Source: Diabrotica undecimpunctata (Eukaryota > Arthropoda > Insecta > Coleoptera > Chrysomelidae). Taken from it: a stretch of DNA of 64,000 nt. The position numbers and the translations under genes are program-made. Each line of letters starts with the position of its first letter. Position 1 is the stretch's first letter. Below are positions 1 to 10,429 of this stretch, piece after piece. The notes under the pieces are model-generated. The model was not told where the DNA came from. It did not search any database and worked only from the letters and a program-made list of their open reading frames with translations. The stretch is from positions 29,165,644-29,229,643 of the forward strand of contig NC_092806.1 in assembly GCF_040954645.1 (NCBI RefSeq), in the 5' to 3' direction.

Positions 1-560
1 GTCTGCCAAAACAAGTTAGGTGTCCTTATGTGATATTTGCTGCATAAGCTATTCCCCGAAAAACATTGTGATAAACATCAGAAATCGTTTAAAATGCCTT
101 AACGGTTTTTAGCTGTATTACATTGCATCATTTTGATAAATATATTTCTGCAATATCGGCTATGTGATCTTAACGGATTTTTGTAGTAGCTTTTGCATTC
201 TAGGTCACTATTATTTTACAATGTAAACCTTTTAAATAAACATAAAGGATTTTTGTAGAAGATTTTTTTTATTATAAAAAATAATAAAAGTAAGATCCAT
301 TTAAAGCAGCTTAAAGTGTATTGCTTGTATAAGATTGTGTTATAAGGTAGTTAGTATATTTTGGTCACATTTAGTATTAACGTTTAGATAAGTGCTTTCA
401 CTAAACGGGTTTTACCAGTAGATAGTTTCTCTCTTTCTAATACTCTCTATGAACAAACCCGAAAAATGACCAAACATGGACTTAACGGATTTTTGCAGTA
501 TGCCCACGATATGATCTAAATGGCTACAATTGGGCTCATGCGTTTCAAGAACATTTACTG
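1..560. other. AT-rich flank with a recurring short motif, no gene
   Basis: No coding signal is visible on either strand. A short motif of the form TTAACGG(A/T)TTTTTG recurs in degenerate form near positions 99-112, 170-186, 245-259 and 481-495. It may belong to an untranslated part of a repeat whose family I do not recognise. Confidence 0.4.
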
Positions 561-565
561 GTTTA

Positions 566-893
566 TGAATTGGAAGTCAGGTTTAAGTATCAAAAAAAAA
601 AACTTCTCTATAAGGCAATTTTACGACCAGTAGGGATGTATGAAATTCAAATCTGGGGAACTGCCAGTAATACAAATCAAAAGTCCTTCGTGATGTCTAC
701 CATGCTCCATGGTATGTGGCCAAACTATGTTATTCATCATGACCTGAATGTTGAAACTGTTAAAGAAACAACCGTTATTTGGTATTATCCATATTATCCA
801 AATCCACTCGCCAATGACCTCCTGACCCCACCACTGCTTAGAAGACTAAAAATGTTGGATCCTCTAGATCTCTTCACCGCAGGAACTAAATAG
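566..893 (+). pseudogene. Jockey-like LINE ORF2 C-terminal fragment
   Basis: A 107-residue reading frame resembles the segment just after the reverse transcriptase in Jockey-clade LINE ORF2 proteins. It shows LLYKAILRPVGMYEIQIWGT (family form: Y-KA-LRPIWTYGIQLWGTA), then IHHDLNVETVKE, and ends with RRLKMLDPLDLF. The usual WTYG is VGMYE here, and the endonuclease and RT core are absent, so this is a 5'-truncated, degenerate copy. The frame closes with TAG at 891-893, and about 200 bp of AT-rich DNA with AATAAA-like stretches follows before the mariner insertion. The ATG at 570 is not a real start. Confidence 0.72.
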
Positions 894-1100
894 AAGTTAC
901 TAATTTGTATAAAAGTCAAAAATTTGGTAATCTAGAATAAATATCGGTTAAGAGTGCTCACTACTGTGTCAGTTTTTATACCTCTTTCAAACATATTGTT
1001 TATTTTTATATTGATAACAGCTTGCAATAAATAAAGAAAGTTAATAAAATTGTTATAATACATTTTGAGTTGCCAATGGACTCATTAATATGGTTAACTA

Positions 1101-2432
1101 CGAGGCGTGTTTTTTAAGTAAGTACCGTTTTGAAATTAAAAAAAGAAGTGCAAAGATATGGCAATAATTTTATTTTTACATGAAAGCCTGTACCTTAATC
1201 TACTTTTCTACATAATTTCCGTGAATATTGAGGCACTTTTCATAACGTGGCACCAGTTTTTGAATACCCTCCTGATAAAATTCTGCCGCCTGACTTGTTA
1301 ACCACTGCATCACAAATGTTTTGACTTCGTTATCGTCTTGAAGACGCTGACCGCCCAGGTGTTTCTTCAAGTGCTGGAACAAATGGTAGTCGCTGGGCGC
1401 CAGATCAGGGCTGTATGGAGGATGATCTAGAGTTTCGCATTTAAATGATTTGATGAGATCTTTGGTCTGATTAGCCACATGTGGACGGGCATTGTCATGC
1501 AGCAAAACGATACCCTTAGTCAACTTGCCAAGTCTTTTGTTCTGGATTTCACGGCGCAGATTCTTCAATGTCTCACAATAAGACGCTGCATTGATTATCT
1601 CATTACGAGGCAGAAACTCCACTAGCAATACTCCTTTTCTGTCCCAAAAAACGGTGCACATGATTTTCCGGGCAGAAATTGTTTGCTTAAACTTCACTCT
1701 TTTGGGTGATGATGAATGTCGCCATTCCATGGATTGTAGTTTCGATTCTGGTGTGACGTAGGCTACCCACGTTTCGTCACCAGTAACAATTTGGTCTAAA
1801 AAATCTTCACCTTCACTGTGGTACCGCTCAAGGAAAGTCAATGCACTGCCTAAACGTTGGGTTTTGAGCAAATCCGTCAACATTTTTGGAACCCAACGTG
1901 AACACAATTTCCGGTAATTCAAGTTCTCGGTAACAATGCGATACAAAACACTACGAGAATACTGAGGAAAGCAGTCGGACAATGATGAAATTGTAAAGCG
2001 TCTGTTTTTTCTCACCTTTTCGTCCACTTTCTGCACCAAATTTTTATTAACGACCGAAGGACGCCCACTCCGTTCTTCATCATGCACATTTGTGCGGCCA
2101 TCTTTAAATGCTCTCACCCATTTCCTTACCATTCCATCACTCATAATGTTTTGTCCGTAAACTTCAACGATCTCACGATGAATATCGATCGGTTTTACGC
2201 CTTTAGCACTAAGCAATCGTATAACAGCCCGTACTTCACAATCAGCGTGACTCACGATTGTTGGAGGCATCTTAAACACTGGAGTAAACAAGTATACAAT
2301 GAAGAATCAGACTGTAATGTCTTCAGTGCGTAGACAAGAGATGTAGGTAACCAGCGCTTATGCGCGGAACGCCGACCGTAGCGCTGCGGCGGCGGAATCG
2401 CAAAACGGTACTTACTTAAAAAACATGCCTCG
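1101..2432 (-). mobile_element. Complete mariner element with intact TIRs
   Basis: A 1332-bp element is bounded by 31-bp terminal inverted repeats at 1101-1131 and 2402-2432. The repeats start CGAGGC(G/A)TGTTTTTTAAGT and differ at one position only. Both ends abut TA dinucleotides (1099-1100 and 2433-2434), as expected for mariner target-site duplication. The single gene runs on the minus strand and leaves about 99 bp before the left TIR and about 110 bp before the right TIR. Near-identical TIRs plus an open gene indicate a young insertion that may still be mobile. Confidence 0.95.
1200..2291 (-). CDS. Mariner transposase, full length
   Basis: This 363-residue open frame carries out cut-and-paste transposition of the surrounding element: it binds the TIRs and cleaves with a DDD catalytic triad. 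The N-terminal 120 residues form the paired helix-turn-helix DNA-binding region, with a second HTH near residues 80-120. Catalytic aspartates are D172 (GDETW), D266 (HDNARPH) and D301 (PSDYHLF); 34 residues separate the last two, the DD34D signature of mariner. A WVPKML linker motif lies at 133-138, and the protein ends with the family-typical YEKCLN..G.YVEK. Length matches the usual 340-365. No stop or frameshift is present. An internal Met at residue 8 (MPPTIV) could equally be the start. This is the only intact gene in the window. Confidence 0.95.
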   Translation of the reverse strand: MFTPVFKMPPTIVSHADCEVRAVIRLLSAKGVKPIDIHREIVEVYGQNIMSDGMVRKWVRAFKDGRTNVHDEERSGRPSVVNKNLVQKVDEKVRKNRRFTISSLSDCFPQYSRSVLYRIVTENLNYRKLCSRWVPKMLTDLLKTQRLGSALTFLERYHSEGEDFLDQIVTGDETWVAYVTPESKLQSMEWRHSSSPKRVKFKQTISARKIMCTVFWDRKGVLLVEFLPRNEIINAASYCETLKNLRREIQNKRLGKLTKGIVLLHDNARPHVANQTKDLIKSFKCETLDHPPYSPDLAPSDYHLFQHLKKHLGGQRLQDDNEVKTFVMQWLTSQAAEFYQEGIQKLVPRYEKCLNIHGNYVEK

Positions 2433-2434
2433 TA

Positions 2435-2876
2435 TGTATTTGAATCCTGTAAATTTTGCGGTCTCCTCGTATACAAAAATATTAACCTAATATCATCTTG
2501 ATTGATTTCTCTATTGGAATTATTTTAAGTACTTTCCGTATTTGGATATGTATTAACTCTCGTTATAACAGTTCTTTTTATTAGGAATGTAGGTATAAGT
2601 ACTACCTTATTTTGAAATTCAATTGAGAGTACAACTAAGCACACCTTTCAACATCGTTGCAATTTCACCAACAACAAAGAAATAGCCAATTCTGGAAGTA
2701 ATAAATTTAAAATTATAATGGAATGTAGTTTCTATATTTTTTTAAAATACAGAATTAGTGCTACTTATATGGTACTTATCATGTACTGCTATCAATAGAT
2801 AATTAATTAATTTAGATTACATATATTAAACTTAAAAATAAAAATAAAGATTATCGTAATCATCGTCATCATCACT
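2435..2876. other. AT-rich spacer, no gene seen
   Basis: The stretch between the mariner right end and the piggyBac left end shows no coding frame or structured repeat that I can recognise. Confidence 0.5.
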
Positions 2877-2880
2877 TTAA

Positions 2881-4947
2881 CCCAATAACGCCCAAATTAA
2901 CCTTTTTTTTTTCAAAATAAGAAAAAATCAAAATCTGTTAGTTGTTACATTAGAATCAATCTTGTATAATAAATTTGTTTCAATTATTTTATCATCAAAG
3001 CATCAAATCTGACATCAGCTACAACCGACGTTCTTGATGTCGAAGCTCTTCCGTTGGCAATCCTAGATCTATGCCCTATGGATCTACGAAATTCTTTTGT
3101 AGAAAGTGGCTTGTCTTCTACTTTTGTATAAAGGTGGCAAGTATTGTTAACTGCCATGTCTATAATTCGCGTTATGAGATACCAGTACCACTTTTTTCCT
3201 CGTATGGGTATATGGTACTTTTCAAGCCAGGGGTGATTTTGATTTTTCTTTTTTATTCCACCTTGATACTGAGCCCGTGGTTAAATTGTATCAAAATTGG
3301 TGGCCATTGTGACACACTTATTTTTGTTCCATGTTAGCAAGAGTACTTTGTTTTCGAGATCGAAAACTGAATCATGGCAGCCTCGAGCACATTTTTCAAT
3401 GTCCTTGGTAGACTTTAGTGGCGCACCTAAGATTCTGTCATTGCCTAAAGTGCCTGTTATACGATAACCTTTTTTTCTTTAATCTGATAATAATTTTATG
3501 GACGTGAAGAAATTGTCAAAAAATATTTGATAGGAGCTTGGATTGGAGACGATGGACGGCATATTATTGACCACACGACTTCAAAGCGGTTTAAATACTT
3601 TTGTTCTGCTACCTCTTTTCCGCAGTAAAGGCAAATTTATAGCAATAACCGTCATCTCCACTGATAGCCCATAATTTATATCCAAAACGAATTGGTTTTG
3701 AACGGATAAATTGTTTTAGCGAGTGATTTCCATAATAATTTACTATCATTTCTTCTGCGGACAAATACTCATGAAAAATAATCCATTTTTCAAAGTTCGA
3801 ATTACCATTGGTCAATAATGGTCAATAATTTTAAACGATTTCGCGGACTTATGATTTTAGACTTCTGAATTATCCTGAAGGTGTAAGCGAGACTTCGATT
3901 CTAGATAAGTATTCCTACTCATAGCATTTTTTACAAGAGAAATTCCTAAATCTTCTTGTTCGCTCCAATAATTTCATTCGCTGGGCAAAGTATGGTATCC
4001 CGTAAAAATTAGAAACCCAATAAAAGTCCTTATTTCGTCCTTTGATATGATAAAATTCTGTTTATTCTGTAGCATATCGAATTGTTCTGGTTACAAGAAG
4101 ATCGTATACTGTATCATCAAAAAATTGTTAGAAATATTCTACAGGAGTTTTTCCTTTTATGTCACTCACAACACGTCTTAAATTTTCTATTATACATCAC
4201 CATTTTGGGACAAATTATATTGCGGACGAGTTTTTTTGAAATTGGTCTTTAGTTTCTGCAGTTTCTTTCTTTTTTTTTAACAGAAGATATCGATGGCTCT
4301 TCCAGCTCTTAAACGCTTTCTTCTTTGTTTTCTGGATCTTCTGGAGGATTTACCATCACTTCCACAGTACCAAGAACATCAGTTAAGTCTGACCGACCAA
4401 TGTCGTCGTCGGTAATGCCATCCTCATCCGATTGGTCATCAACTTCTGCATATCCGCTTTGATGTCCTCTAAGAAACAGTACTCCAAGAAGTGTTCCATT
4501 GTTTAGAACGGTTTGTTGTTCATTGCAATTTCTGGAACCAAATGATAAACATTTGTAGAAAAATCGTATTAGCGCCTAGTGATCTATATAATAGATCGCT
4601 GGAGTTCTAATGACTGTTACTCCACACAAAATTGAATAATTATTTCTATTACATTTGATAAACGTGTCATCTGATAATATAAATAGTATTAGTCCTTACC
4701 TATGTACCAACGAACCGATAATAAATATATAACACAGCAGTAACAAGAGACAAATCCAGCACATTTACATTTACACACCCCGAATTTTCACTAAGAAATG
4801 ACAAATTGAATAAACACTTCTACCTGAAACTGACACTCGAATGTCTATATAAATGACAACGGAAATACTGTCCGCTGATACGTGCAAGGTCATCATATAC
4901 ACAGGAAGATAAGGTGATCTACAAATAGATCATTGGGCGTTTACGGG
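2881..4947 (-). mobile_element. Decayed full-length piggyBac element
   Basis: The element is bounded by TTAA at both sides (2877-2880 and 4948-4951), the diagnostic piggyBac target site. Its ends form an imperfect inverted repeat: the left starts CCCAATAACGCCCAA and the right, read inward, starts CCCGTAAACGCCCAATGATC. The length of 2067 bp is slightly short of typical autonomous copies of about 2.4 kb. The minus strand carries a broken transposase gene. Divergence between the two ends and several frameshifts indicate an old, immobile copy. Confidence 0.9.
2990..4510 (-). pseudogene. piggyBac transposase, multiply frameshifted
   Basis: Reading the minus strand from 4510 down gives an acidic N-terminal region (DDDIGRSDLTDV, VEVMVNPPEDPE). 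Next comes a heavily frameshifted middle (FYGIPYFAQRMKLLE), then a well conserved block at 3609-3815 with LSAEEMIVNYYGNHSLKQF and KPIRFGYKLWA. In family proteins that block reads SIDEMM..Y.GRHS.KQF.RGKPIRFGYK and includes a catalytic Asp; here the Asp is replaced in the S-A-E-E context. Downstream are KKKGYRITGTLGNDR and KVLLLTWNKNKCVTMATNF, also PGBD-typical. At least three frame changes and in-frame stops are present, for example after ATNFDTI. Non-functional. Confidence 0.88.
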
Positions 4948-4951
4948 TTAA

Positions 4952-5399
4952 AAGCGGTGGCTGTTTAGTTCCGTTTTTTTAGCAGATTGATTTTATTGTG
5001 TCCGTATAACTTTTTTGAGTTGTCTTCTTCAGGGTGCTATGTTATTTTGTACTATATTTATTGATATACTGATTAAAATATTTCCTTCTTTTTCTTATTC
5101 GTCTCACCATGTCTGTTTTTCTGTTGGTTCTTTAGTTGTATGTCGTATTTCCTTGATCAATATTTCTAGTCCATAGTACCCAGTAAGATAACAACTTGGC
5201 TCTTTTTTTGGATATTTGGGTCTTTGTTTGGTTCACTCAGTGTTCTGCTATGTAAGCGTTTTCTTCCTATTTGTACATTATTTAGTCGGATCTGTTTGTT
5301 TTCCTCCAATACACATGTTTTTTTCATATTTATCTCCAACTTTCATCTGTTATATTGTTGAATCAGTTTCTTCTCATATATTTCAAGTATTCGTAGTTT
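4952..5399. other. Spacer with possible LINE RT continuation
   Basis: Mostly unassigned AT-rich DNA. Minus-strand frames from about 5160 to 5400 may continue the degenerate reverse transcriptase next door (INMKKTCVLE resembles the N.KKT block after the active site), but alignment is too weak for a firm call. Confidence 0.3.
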
Positions 5400-5800
5400 T
5401 GCGATAGAATTACTGATTAACTTATTATTACCTAATGAACTCAATATCAGTATTAGTTATTTCTAGTTCCTTTTACAGCTTATTCAAGAGATACGCTTTA
5501 TGGTGTATGATTTTTTTATATCAACCAATATAAAGTGCATTTCTTGATCATATGATAGCTTTTTGTCTATTATTGGAGTTATTGTAAATATATGGGTATT
5601 GTCGATCTTTACGTTATATCACCCTTCTTGAGTACCGAACCTTCTTTTCTCTTTTTCAGGAACTTTTTGAAGGTTTAAGCACGTTTGAAATAAATTTGTC
5701 AAGTGTCCTAATAACTTTTTATTTTACATATTTTATTAATTCTTCACGTTGGTCTCTCATTCCCGATGCTTCAAGTTTTTTTTTTATAAAACTGTTGCGC
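5400..5800 (-). pseudogene. Degenerate LINE reverse-transcriptase fragment
   Basis: Minus-strand translation across several frames gives LDKFISNVLKPSK, KVPEKEKRRFGTQEG and then FILVDIKKSYTIKR. In LINE RTs the matching blocks are the VPE.WK..R...KKGD segment and motif A (FVD..KAYDTI). A following block, LGNNKLISNSIAKLRI, fits the helix before the GVRQGD motif. Motif A keeps its Asp, but the AYD is SYT. Frame changes and stops make it non-functional. The clade is uncertain. Confidence 0.5.
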
Positions 5801-5849
5801 TTGTCCACGTCATCTTTGTTATCATTATTATCATCTACCTGTTTTAAGG

Positions 5850-6530
5850 AACTGCATTACATTGGCCTTCTCTGTTTGTATCTTGTGCAGTATGGATCCA
5901 ATTTCTAATCATCTTTCGCAGATCATCTTGCCATCGTGTAGTTGGTATTTCATGTTTCGTTTATCTGTCCTCGGTCTTCATTCGGTAAACTTACGTGTCC
6001 ATCTTCTATGCTTTATCCTTGCCACGTGGTCAACCCATCTCCATTTCAATTCGACAGCTCTCTCCACAACATCTGTAACTCTGGTTCTGTTTCGTAGGTC
6101 TTCATTTGTAATCTTGTCTTCTATTGTTAGTCCTATCATTGAACACTCCATCCCTCTATGTGCTCTTCTTGGTTTTGAAACATTGTTTTTTGTTAGGGAC
6201 AGTGTTTCCGCCCCGTAGGTCATTACTGGTAGAATACACTGATTGAAGACTTTCTGCTTCAGATTAATCGATATGTTGCCGTCTTTAAATACGTTTTTAA
6301 GATCTAAATAATCTGCCCATACATGTGCTATTCTTCTTAATACCTTACCTGGTTGGTTGTCCTTGTCTATTCTAATTTCGTGTCCAAGATATGTTCGTCT
6401 AACATAATGTTGGTCTTGCCTAGTTCATCTCCTATCAAAACTGTCATCAGCAGAACTCGGGTAATGCAGTCTTTCCCCGTCGACGCTTATCCCTTTATGA
6501 TCATAATGAAGGGTTTTAAAAGCGTGTTCT
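5850..6530 (-). pseudogene. RTE-like LINE, RT motif C to C-terminus
   Basis: Read on the minus strand from 6530, the fragment begins near a decayed catalytic motif (GISVDGERLHYPSSADDSF; family: ING..L..LRFADD). It continues with YLGHEIRIDKDNQPGKVLRR, KVFNQCILPVMTYGAETLSL, ECSMIGLTIEDKITNEDL and KWRWVDHVARI, and finishes with TTRWQDDLRKMIRNWI. This is the canonical RTE-type order (MTYGAETW.LT, ML...L.DKI.NE..R, W.WAGH+AR, RW.DD+). Several frameshifts are present. The YADD is damaged (SADD in a broken frame). It abuts a mariner scrap at about 6535. Confidence 0.82.
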
Positions 6531-6536
6531 AAGACG

Positions 6537-6795
6537 GTTATCCTTAATTAGCTGATAAATTGAATCAACGTTTTGCTGTGTGACTGCTGTTTTGGGTGGA
6601 TTTGTCCTGGATTCGTCGCTGAGACTGGAGAGACCACGTTGAAATTCGCAATACCAGCGGAAAATAGTTGACTGGTGTTATGCTTCATTTCCAAACACAA
6701 AAACCATTTCAGACATTGCTGTTGGGATAATCCTTTACCGAAAATTGTAAAAAATTATTGCTCTTAAATGTTCTCGGCTAAGATCCATTTTACGA
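6537..6795 (-). pseudogene. Mariner-like transposase N-terminal fragment
   Basis: Minus-strand translation starts MDLSREHLRAIIFYNF and reaches IFRWYCEFQRGLSSLSDESR and then PKTAVTQQNVDSIYQLIKDN. This matches the two helix-turn-helix blocks of a mariner or Tc transposase (T+.RW..EF.RG..S+.DE.R.GRP.TAVT..NV). It differs from the intact mariner at 1200-2291, so it belongs to another subfamily. An in-frame stop follows YNFR, and the catalytic domain is absent; the fragment stops where the RTE-like sequence begins. Confidence 0.78.
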
Positions 6796-6879
6796 CCGAC
6801 TTGCTCATTTAAAAAAATTCACTGTATCTACACGACTTGTGTCGTAACGTTTTATTGGTGGTGTCCTCTAAGCGGCTGT

Positions 6880-7127
6880 CTTCTTCTTGTAGTTCCTTCT
6901 CCTATCGGAGGTTGGCTATCATCACAGCTATCCTTACCTTATTGGCGGCTGCTCTAAAAAGATCTACTGAGCTACAACTATACCACTCTCTTAGGTTTCT
7001 CAGCCAGAAAATTCTTCGTCTTCCTATGGATCTTTTACCCTTGATTCTACCTTGCATTATGAGCCTTAATATCTCATATTTCGCACCTCTGGTAATGTGG
7101 TCTAAATATTCCAGATGCTGTATGCAA
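6880..7127 (-). pseudogene. LINE 3' end with GAA tail
   Basis: Minus-strand translation gives LEYLDHITRGAKYEILRLIM, GKRSIGRRRIFWLRNLREWY, SSVDLFRAAANKVRIAVMIA and NLR followed by a stop and an AGAAGAAGA-type tail. The same C-terminal block recurs in this window near 45700-45940, 49060-49290, 58510-58760 and 61340-61570. It is therefore the 3' end of one abundant LINE lineage. Only the last about 250 bp are present, a typical 5' truncation. Confidence 0.85.
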
Positions 7128-7129
7128 AA

Positions 7130-7600
7130 CTAAAAAGACAAGACTGGTCAAAAGTTTTGGTGATAGTATGTCACCCTGTCTAACACCTCTTTGAATTTTT
7201 AATTCGTCACTGTTTTCGTGTTTATTACGTTTGTCGCATTTCTATAAATATTGTATACTAATCTGGAATAACGGCTATCAATGCTACTTCCATTTAATGC
7301 TTCAATTATACTATCTAGTTCTACCAAGTCAAATGCTTTGTGTAAGTCTTTAAACACTAATACCAGAGGTCTGTTGTATTCTATGGATTTTTCAATGAGT
7401 TGTTTTATCGTTTGCAGGAGGTCATTGGTGCCAAACTTTGATACATATCGTGCTTTCTCTCTGGTTGGACACAGATCTAATTTTTTTTTATCCAAACTCG
7501 TTGTTATGATTCTTGTAAAGTGTTTGTAGATATGGTTTAACAGGCTAATGGATCGATAATCTTTGTTATACTTATCGACAATTAAACTTTTTATATTTTA
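7130..7600 (-). pseudogene. RTE-like LINE reverse-transcriptase fragment
   Basis: Minus-strand translation runs YRSISLLNHIYKHFTRIITT, then CPTREKARYVSKFGTNDLLQ, TIKQLIEKSIEYNRPLVLVF and KDLHKAFDLVELDSIIEAL, and ends with IQRGVRQGDILSPKL. These are RT motifs 1, 2, A and B: family YRPISLL, Q.GFR.G..T.D.+QT+, FVDF.KAFD and G+RQGD.LSP. Motif A reads FKDLHKAFD with its catalytic Asp kept. GFRSGF is corrupted to ARYVSKF. It ends abruptly at about 7130 against the GAA-tailed LINE end and lacks the YADD region. Confidence 0.82.
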
Positions 7601-8160
7601 TACTTATGTGTGTTTTTTCTTTAACTGTTGACCGCTCTGCGGTGAGGACTTCTCTAAAATATATTGTGTAAGATTCAAGGTTTGTTTCTTTTAGGTCAAT
7701 GAACTTGCATTGTTTTTCTGATGACTTTGTTTTTATTTTATACAATAATTGTTCTTCGTTTTGCTGTCATTTTACCTCTAACATGTAATCAATTCTGCAA
7801 TTTTAAATAAAGCCAGGAAAACGTGTCGATTACGAAGTCCTCATTATTCCTTAGAAGGAATAACCTTAAGCAGAATATTAACTTTGGAAAGAATAACTGA
7901 TACACAACATTTTAAGCCCTAAAAGAAAACTTTTAAAAAGATATACAATATTATACTTCCTACAGCGATTTTTTTCATAAATTTATAACCGTTTAATCAG
8001 AAATCCCTCCATGAAACTCCAAAAGAAACTCGAAGCTAAAATTAAAAAAATAGATTCAAAACTTTTTATTGCGGCTGTTTCGTGCACTTTCCGCATTAAT
8101 TAAAATTTCACAGGTACGAGATTTTTACATCTATTACACGAGGGAGAAGCGGCCTATTCA
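7601..8160. other. Unassigned AT-rich DNA
   Basis: No recognisable coding sequence. The first 150 bp could be an eroded upstream part of the adjacent RTE-like fragment, but I could not anchor any motif. Confidence 0.35.
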
Positions 8161-8280
8161 TAAAACACGGATAAAAAAAACAGAAAAAAAATATAATGAG
8201 CGGAAGTTGGAGTCGCAATATTCAACAGCGTGATATTGATTTCGTATACCCACATAGTCAACGTTTGGTCGTTAATGATG
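8161..8280 (+). repeat. Dispersed repeat, copy 1 (partner at 12592)
   Basis: From TAAAACACGG to TTAATGAT this stretch matches 12592-12697 on the same strand, including TAATGAGCGGAAGTT, TTCAACAGCGTGATATTGAT and TATACCCACATAGTCAA. The copies differ by scattered substitutions and short A-run indels. No open frame is shared. Probably part of a non-autonomous element or a LINE/Penelope untranslated region. Confidence 0.75.
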
Positions 8281-8699
8281 TCTCTGACGATTATATGGCT
8301 ACAGTGATTATACCGCTAGTAGTTTAACACTAAAAAACTGAATCAATAAGATATTGGTAATTGAAACCCAGAGACACTGGTAATAATTTTATCCATTTTA
8401 AAAGTTACTAGTGCCGTTAATCGAATAGTTCATTTTATATATCAACATTAAGACTATTTTGGCACTCAAAATTTAACAGAAAACTACCTTTACTGGCTTT
8501 TGAAAATTGGTTTGATAAATCCCAATTTTGGGACTCCAAAAGAGATGCAATAAAGTTTACTCAGCTTCTCCCCAAAACGCCTCCTCGTAAAGGGACTAAA
8601 CGGAAAAAATCGATTTGTCTAAAATCTGTAGATACGCCATAGAAAAAAATGTTTCAAATAAAAAATGTAGTTGAGATTTGTTATGGCTAACAAAATAAA
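8281..8699. other. Unassigned stretch, no gene seen
   Basis: AT-rich sequence between the dispersed repeat and the Jockey-like fragment. No conserved frame, inverted repeat or target duplication was found. Confidence 0.4.
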
Positions 8700-9375
8700 T
8701 AAAGACAAAAAACTGGACAATGGTCCCCGCAGAGCTCAATCTTGTGCACCACTTCTTTTCAACTTGTACATCTTCTACATAGCAGTTTTTGCCAATTTGC
8801 TATGCTGACGGTATAGCACTTGCAAGACGACAATAATTTGTAGAAACAACACAAGAGTCTTTATTTAATCGAATATTTCCAAGGCAAAACACTCACAAAT
8901 AATCAGTGTCACAAATATCTAGGAATTACACTAGACTAGATCATACCGTCTCCTTTAGAAACATCTCGAAAATGTCTCTGCCAAATTTAAAATGATAAAT
9001 AATATTATTAAAAAGCTTTGTGGGATAACTTGCAGATATCCAACTGCTATTCTGCGATGTTAAGCGGTGACCCTGGTGTATTCTGTAGCGAAATAATGTG
9101 CTCCTGTATATATAAACATCTCTTAAAGACGGTATGTTGATATTCAACTTAGCAGTACTATAACGGGATAGTTAAGATGTACCGCCACTTAAATGGCTTC
9201 CTGTCCTTTCAGGAATAGCCCACCTGATCATATCAGGTGACCACCTGACATCTGCAGAAAGGACACGCACTTAAAAGAACGTAAAAAGGTTAGTAATAAC
9301 CATATACACCAAGATATTCCTAACTTAAAACGAATTAGGCTGACATCCAGAAACCCGCCACTGCTTAATTCCAAA
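8700..9375 (+). pseudogene. Jockey-clade LINE RT and C-terminal remnant
   Basis: Plus-strand frames give AQSCAPLLFNLYIFYIAVF (family: QGSVLAPLLFN+YI.D), then CHKYLGITLD, NNIIKKLCGIT, and further on NGFLSFQE and a block resembling the WLPVLSGIAPPH.R segment of Jockey proteins. The catalytic YADD has become CYADG-like (CTATGCTGACGG) and lies across a frame break. Many frameshifts and stops exist. The order of blocks and the strand are consistent throughout, so this is one old insertion rather than several pieces. Confidence 0.72.
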
Positions 9376-9439
9376 TTTTTATAGTCCATCAAAGAAATAA
9401 TGAACGAACATAATATAAAACATTTTTGGTCGCATTCAG

Positions 9440-10130
9440 CGATTCTATCTTCTTAGTTTTTCTTGCTGTTCTGTCAATATATTACCCTCCTTATCTCTTT
9501 ACTTCTTTTGTTTGAATTCCTTTTTGCTTTTGTTTATTTTGTGGTAGAATTTTCTCATCTCTATTGACTTACTTAGATCTTGTAGTTCTTGAAGTTCTTT
9601 GTTCATATTTTCTCTCTTCTTTCTGCGGTGGATTTTTTTTCTTTCTTACGTAGTTACTTATATTCCTCCTCTGCTTGTCGGGTTTTGTGCCCCTGTTGCA
9701 TCAGTAAATATGCTCCGTTTTTTCTTTCTGTTATAAGCTCACATTTTTCGTCAAAACAGTCATTCGTTCTTGTTCGTCTTTGTTTACCTTCCCCTTCCCA
9801 CTCTTTACTTATGTTTTCATGTTCCTGTTTTATAGTTTGATGTTAATATTTTGTTTATATTCTTTATTTTTGTTTTTGTATTTTTGAATCTTTGTACATT
9901 TTATCGTTCATCTTTAGAACCTATTTATTTCCTCTTTAAATGTTTAAAATTCTGGCCATTACCCTACTTTCGACCAAGTAGTGATCAGAATCCGCATTTG
10001 CTAGTCTTCTGGTGCGACCGTTTATTATATTCGATTGGTGTCTTGAGTCTACAATAGTGTGATCTTTCATATTTACTGTAAGTACGTCTGGTAATTTCCA
10101 GGTGCCATTGTATATATCCTTCGAGCGAAG
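9440..10130 (-). pseudogene. RTE-like LINE endonuclease end and linker
   Basis: Read from 10130 down the minus strand: IYNGTWKLPDVLTVNMKDH, TIVDSRH, then ADSDHYLVESRVMARI. In RTE and relatives these are TW.SPDG.T.NQIDH+LID.RH and the SDH.LV motif that closes the APE-type endonuclease and holds its catalytic His. A Lys/Glu-rich linker follows (CELITERKNGAYLLMQQG, EEEYKLRKKE), with stops, down to the start of the RT region. The RT itself is missing. The endonuclease nicks target DNA in active relatives; this copy cannot be expressed intact. Confidence 0.8.
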
Positions 10131-10421
10131 TTAAAATTATGCAATGGATTCCAAAAAAACTACTATGAAAAAGAAGTCGTTTGTGAGATCACAGGATCCA
10201 AAATATTTAAAATTCGTTATTTCCCAAGCACGAATTTTTTTTATTTTGTTGGGCTGTGTTATCATTCCTATTCCATACCGTGCAAGTTAAACGTTTACTT
10301 TGTATTCCAGTTCTTCATTTGACGGAATTTTTATCTTTTAGTTTTTTATTGACGCTTAGAAAATAAAATATTGGCTTTATTGTGTAGTTTCAGCAATCTG
10401 CTGATTCGGCTGTTGATTTAT
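10131..10421. other. Unassigned spacer
   Basis: No coding or structural feature recognised before the hAT-like element. Confidence 0.4.
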
Positions 10422-10429
10422 CTGTTGTG

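Noticed and set aside
3071..3337. Plus-strand frame of 88 residues with a hydrophobic look
   Set aside because: It overlaps the C-terminal part of the piggyBac pseudogene on the opposite strand, which has clear family motifs.
6837..7133. Plus-strand frame of 98 residues
   Set aside because: Shadow of the GAA-tailed LINE end on the minus strand.
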